Origin: JACRPI01 sp964385055
Lineage (GTDB): Archaea; Nanobdellota; Nanobdellia; Woesearchaeales; DSVV01
Length of the DNA: 9,576 nt
NCBI GenBank assembly: GCA_964385055.1
Contig: CAYLMH010000048.1
Location: forward strand, 1 to 9,576
Direction: 5' to 3'
Positions 7,356-9,576 of the stretch are shown here, in pieces (within the stretch, counting starts at the first letter, position 1; every line of letters starts with the position of its first letter). Below the pieces are notes generated by a model, which had not been told where the DNA came from, made no database searches, and saw nothing but the letters and a program-made list of their open reading frames with translations. The translations under genes and the position numbers were made by a program.

Positions 7356-7373
7356 TGTCTATTTACATAGACA
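7356..7373. promoter_or_regulatory. Perfect 7-4-7 inverted repeat, candidate operator of the MNT-HEPN operon
   Basis: TGTCTAT (7356-7362), spacer TTAC, and ATAGACA (7367-7373) form a perfect inverted repeat. It starts six bases after the TATA box and ends one base before the ATG, so it covers the predicted transcription start. A dimeric protein bound there would block RNA polymerase. The first gene product has an N-terminal winged helix, so autorepression is the natural reading (inference). Confidence 0.6.
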
Positions 7374-7374
7374 A

Positions 7375-7923
7375 ATGTCCAAAATAATAAACAAAGAAGA
7401 TGTATTGCGGCTCTTTTTTGAGGAGCCAAGCACTTTATTTTATGTGAGAGAGGTCGCAAGACTTCTTTCCATAAATGCGACGACTGCTTCGAAATATCTT
7501 AAGGTACTTTCAGAAGAAGATTTTTTGGTATGTAAAGAAGAATTGGGACACCTTTTGTTCAGGGCAAGGACAGACTCCTATAAATACAAAGATGCAAAGA
7601 TTTTTTATAATATGAGCAAAATTAGAAAATCTGGGTTAATAGAGTATCTGGAAAAAGAGCTCCATTATCCAGAAACAGTCATCTTGTTTGGCTCTTGTGC
7701 AAAAGGAGAGAATGATAAAAATAGTGATATTGATATATTTATCATCAGTCGAGAAAAAAAAGACCCGAACATGCATCGCTTCGAGAAAATCTTAAACGCA
7801 AAGATACAACTGTTTATTAAGACAAAAGATGATTTTAAGAAACTGCAAAAAGAAAACAAAAACTTAGCGAATAGTTTCATCAATGGTATTGTGATAAAAG
7901 GGTATCTTGAGGCATTTTTATGA
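7375..7923 (+). CDS. Winged-helix / minimal nucleotidyltransferase (MNT) fusion, MntA-antitoxin-like
   Basis: Residues 1-65 form a winged helix. The segment YVREVARLLSINATTASKYLKVL is a clear helix-turn-helix, followed by the wing EEDFLVCKEELGHLLFRA. A short linker (66-95) leads to a nucleotidyltransferase domain with FGSCAKG and SDIDIFI, giving the family signature GSx10DxD with Gly106-Ser107, Asp118 and Asp120. The third acidic residue of polymerase-beta-like transferases would fall in KIQLFIK, where Gln145 stands instead. In bacterial MntA-HepT modules the MNT protein neutralises the HEPN toxin by AMPylating a tyrosine near its active site. The next gene here encodes a HEPN protein, and the two overlap by ATGA, which implies coupled translation in about equal amounts. 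The helix-turn-helix fusion plus the inverted repeat at the promoter suggests that this protein also represses its own operon. AMPylation activity is inferred from family and motif. Confidence 0.85.
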   Translation: MSKIINKEDVLRLFFEEPSTLFYVREVARLLSINATTASKYLKVLSEEDFLVCKEELGHLLFRARTDSYKYKDAKIFYNMSKIRKSGLIEYLEKELHYPETVILFGSCAKGENDKNSDIDIFIISREKKDPNMHRFEKILNAKIQLFIKTKDDFKKLQKENKNLANSFINGIVIKGYLEAFL

Positions 7924-8339
7924 CATTTCAGCAATTTATTGACAAAGGGATGGTGAGGAAAGGCTCTCCGGAAATTCCAAAAGTAAAGTCTTTGATGCAA
8001 ACGTCTAAGAATCATTTATTGTTCTTAGAAGATCAAAAAATAAGTGAAGTGAGTGCAGGAAGTATTCTTGTAACTTATTATGAGGCCCTTCGTGAGATTA
8101 TTGAAGCAATCTGCCTAAAAGAAGGATTCAAAGTGTATTCGCATGAGGCATTCACGTATTTCCTCAAGGAAAAAGAAGAGATGATAGTTGCAGAACGATT
8201 CGATGGATTAAGAAAATTGAGAAATGCGGTAAACTATTATGGAGAAAGTGTCAGTGTGAATGAAGTGCAGAGAGCGAAAGAAGAAATACTTAAGGCAATT
8301 AATATTCTTAGAGAAAAGTACTTAAAAGAGTTCAAATAA
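7920..8339 (+). CDS. HEPN-domain protein, HepT-like partner of MNT with a noncanonical motif
   Basis: This small, mainly alpha-helical protein of 139 residues shows a HEPN-type C-terminal pattern. FDGLRKLRNAVNYYG (residues 94-108) is followed by a helix with VNEVQRAKEEILKAINILREKYL. RNase HEPN proteins carry Rx4-6H, usually RNxxxH. Here Arg101-Asn102 is followed by AVN and Tyr106-Tyr107, so the histidine is a tyrosine. The only other histidines, near residues 32 and 75, do not fit the motif. HepT-type toxins have RX4HXY, with the last Tyr being AMPylated. Here Gly108 occupies that place, although the adjacent Tyr106 and Tyr107 could be targets. It is translationally coupled to the wHTH-MNT gene, so together they form an MNT-HEPN pair. 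The role may be toxin, inactive scaffold or nucleotide/RNA-binding partner. I favour a noncanonical, perhaps non-RNase, HEPN subfamily. Confidence 0.75.
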   Translation: MTFQQFIDKGMVRKGSPEIPKVKSLMQTSKNHLLFLEDQKISEVSAGSILVTYYEALREIIEAICLKEGFKVYSHEAFTYFLKEKEEMIVAERFDGLRKLRNAVNYYGESVSVNEVQRAKEEILKAINILREKYLKEFK

Positions 8340-8341
8340 AT

Positions 8342-9535
8342 TCATTTCATAACCATAGCTCTCTTCGCGCTTTCGGTCAATTGCCATGCTTTTTCGCCGC
8401 CTTCTTTGGTCAGAGAAACAATTGCATTTTTCTTTTTCAAGTTCGCAACAACACCGTTGCATTTATTGATTTCTAAATGAATATTGGTCGCAATTTCTTT
8501 CAAAGACATCAGATCATGTCTTCCAAGCGCGCGAAGAACATTTTGTTCAGCGAGCGTAAACTCTTTGTCAAACGTTGAAGCAACTCTATTTGGTTCAGGA
8601 GATTTGACAATAGCAGCTTCAGGAGCAGAAACAGATTGGGCTTCAGCGACAGATGCCTGTGGAGCATCATGTGCAACCGGCTTTTGTTTCGCGACCCCTT
8701 GATCACTAATCTTCGACGTCTTATCTTTTTTCAACACTTCAGGAATATAGCCTTCCACATTAATATTATTCACCGTCAAAATTTCTTTTGCAGCAGGGAA
8801 CGTCACTTTATAATCTGCTTTGTGCGCAAGCGGATTACTGTCTCCAAAGCGAAGATAATGAAAGTCAAAGATCATGTCAGCATATTCAAGCAATCGTCGC
8901 ACGTTTCCATCTGCGATGCGAACAAGAAAATCAACTGCCTGTGGGCTTAAGCGATCGTAATAATTCACACTGGTCTTTGAATTCACCAATCTATTTTGCA
9001 AAACAGAACGCATAGTTTCATTATCGAGAGGAGCAAGATGAATAACTCTATTCCCTAGCCTATCCTTGAAAGACCCAGGAACATTTTTCATCTGTTCGCT
9101 GATTTGCGCGAGAACAATGCTTTTGATGTGCCTCTCGTTTGGATTTTCCCATTTACTTCGCGCAGCGAGAATCAGGCGAGGGTCTGTTGCTTGAAATTCG
9201 TCAACAATGAGGACAGTTTTTTTCGCAGGCAATTCGCGTAATCGAATCTTGTCAAAAAATGTTCGTTTGCCGCGAAGTGCGTCATCAAGATTAAATGTAG
9301 CGGGCAATGCGTCAGCGTCAAGATAAATAAATGCGTGGTCAGGCATGGTTTCCTGCACGCGTTTCAGCAATGATGTTTTTCCTGCGCCAGTGAGTCCATG
9401 AAGAAAGCAAAGCTCTTCTTTTGCGATAAAGTTTTTGAGTTGTTGTTCTTGTTCCTCCAAACCGATGAGTTGCGCGTTTGGTCGTGCGTCAAGAGGGTTT
9501 GCGGAGAATTGAAGTTGCTTATACCACGGTTGCAT
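8342..9535 (-). CDS. AAA ATPase with C-terminal winged helix (Orc1/Cdc6- or ExeA-like)
   Basis: This 397-residue cytoplasmic ATPase starts with an SANPLDARPNAQLIGLEEQ segment typical of the Cdc6/ExeA-like AAA branch. It has Walker A GLTGAGKT at residues 47-54 and Walker B VLIVDEF with Asp112-Glu113. A candidate arginine finger lies in SFKDRLGNR (near residue 160), and GNVRRLLEYA a little further on is a sensor-2-like motif. From about 275 to 325 the chain is a low-complexity linker rich in Ala, Pro, Lys, Ser and Val, probably disordered. The C terminus (about 328-397) is a winged helix: FTLAEQNVLRALG, then SLKEIATNIHLEINKCNGVVANLKKKNAIVSL. The architecture suggests an ATP-controlled DNA-binding switch in replication, transcription or partition, but no specific role can be read. 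It lacks the length and initiator-specific features I would want before calling it a replication initiator. It is transcribed convergently with the MNT-HEPN pair, stop codons two bases apart. Confidence 0.85.
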   Translation of the reverse strand: MQPWYKQLQFSANPLDARPNAQLIGLEEQEQQLKNFIAKEELCFLHGLTGAGKTSLLKRVQETMPDHAFIYLDADALPATFNLDDALRGKRTFFDKIRLRELPAKKTVLIVDEFQATDPRLILAARSKWENPNERHIKSIVLAQISEQMKNVPGSFKDRLGNRVIHLAPLDNETMRSVLQNRLVNSKTSVNYYDRLSPQAVDFLVRIADGNVRRLLEYADMIFDFHYLRFGDSNPLAHKADYKVTFPAAKEILTVNNINVEGYIPEVLKKDKTSKISDQGVAKQKPVAHDAPQASVAEAQSVSAPEAAIVKSPEPNRVASTFDKEFTLAEQNVLRALGRHDLMSLKEIATNIHLEINKCNGVVANLKKKNAIVSLTKEGGEKAWQLTESAKRAMVMK

Positions 9536-9557
9536 GGTATCTTTTCAGAATTGCTGA

Positions 9558-9565
9558 TATTTATA
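9558..9565 (-). promoter_or_regulatory. Archaeal TATA box of the AAA ATPase gene
   Basis: On the minus strand TATAAATA is centred about 26 bases before the ATG at 9535, preceded by CGTAACA. The spacing again implies a leaderless transcript and supports the chosen start. No Shine-Dalgarno site is seen before the ATG. Confidence 0.6.
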
Positions 9566-9576
9566 TGTTACGGAAA

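Noticed and set aside
8342..9535. Calling the AAA ATPase orc1/cdc6
   Set aside because: The AAA branch and winged helix are similar, but the long low-complexity linker and the lack of recognisable initiator-specific sequence, with no origin repeats next to it, leave the assignment open.
1..9576. CRISPR arrays, tRNA genes, insertion sequences or attachment-site repeats
   Set aside because: Reading both strands showed no regularly spaced repeats, no tRNA-like cloverleaf, no transposase and no terminal repeats. Intergenic space totals only a few hundred bases.

Overview
The window looks like a chromosomal segment of an archaeon, probably a small-genome DPANN lineage of the Woesearchaeota/Pacearchaeota type (inference). 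The supporting signs are an STT3/AglB-type oligosaccharyltransferase with a large charged insert in its first extracellular loop, a eukaryote-like GPT-family lipid GlcNAc-1-phosphate transferase, TATA boxes about 25 bases before start codons that imply leaderless transcripts, few Shine-Dalgarno sites, and an archaeal-style AAA ATPase with a C-terminal winged helix. Base composition is AT-rich throughout, with no obvious compositional break. Genes are tightly packed, no non-coding stretch exceeds about 80 bases, and no tRNA, rRNA, CRISPR array or insertion sequence was seen.

Region 1 (12-6114, + strand) is a five-gene surface-glycosylation operon with gaps of 19 to 41 bases. It encodes an RmlC-like cupin, an extended SDR sugar-nucleotide enzyme, a GT2 glycosyltransferase, a GPT-type polyprenyl/dolichyl-phosphate sugar-1-phosphate transferase, and the oligosaccharyltransferase AglB. 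Together they cover preparation of a modified sugar nucleotide, the first lipid-linked sugar, at least one extension step, and transfer of the glycan to asparagine on the outer face of the membrane. The cupin and the oligosaccharyltransferase both carry departures from textbook active-site motifs.

Region 2 (6115-7321) holds an inverted repeat and a TATA-like box, followed by an 11-helix amino-acid permease of the aromatic amino acid / SLC38-like type.

Region 3 (7322-8339) is a two-gene toxin-antitoxin-like module. A winged-helix protein fused to a minimal nucleotidyltransferase (MNT) overlaps a HEPN-domain protein by ATGA. Its promoter is unusually legible: a 12-base palindrome, a TATATAA box, then a perfect 7-4-7 inverted repeat that ends one base before the start codon. 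This suggests autoregulation by the helix-turn-helix part of the first protein. The HEPN protein has RNAVNYYG where RNase HEPNs have Rx4-6H, so it is not a standard HepT. This is the most interesting part of the window.

Region 4 (8342-9576, - strand) is a convergent gene for an Orc1/Cdc6- or ExeA-like AAA ATPase with a low-complexity linker and a C-terminal winged helix, with its own TATA box. Its stop codon lies two bases from the HEPN stop codon.
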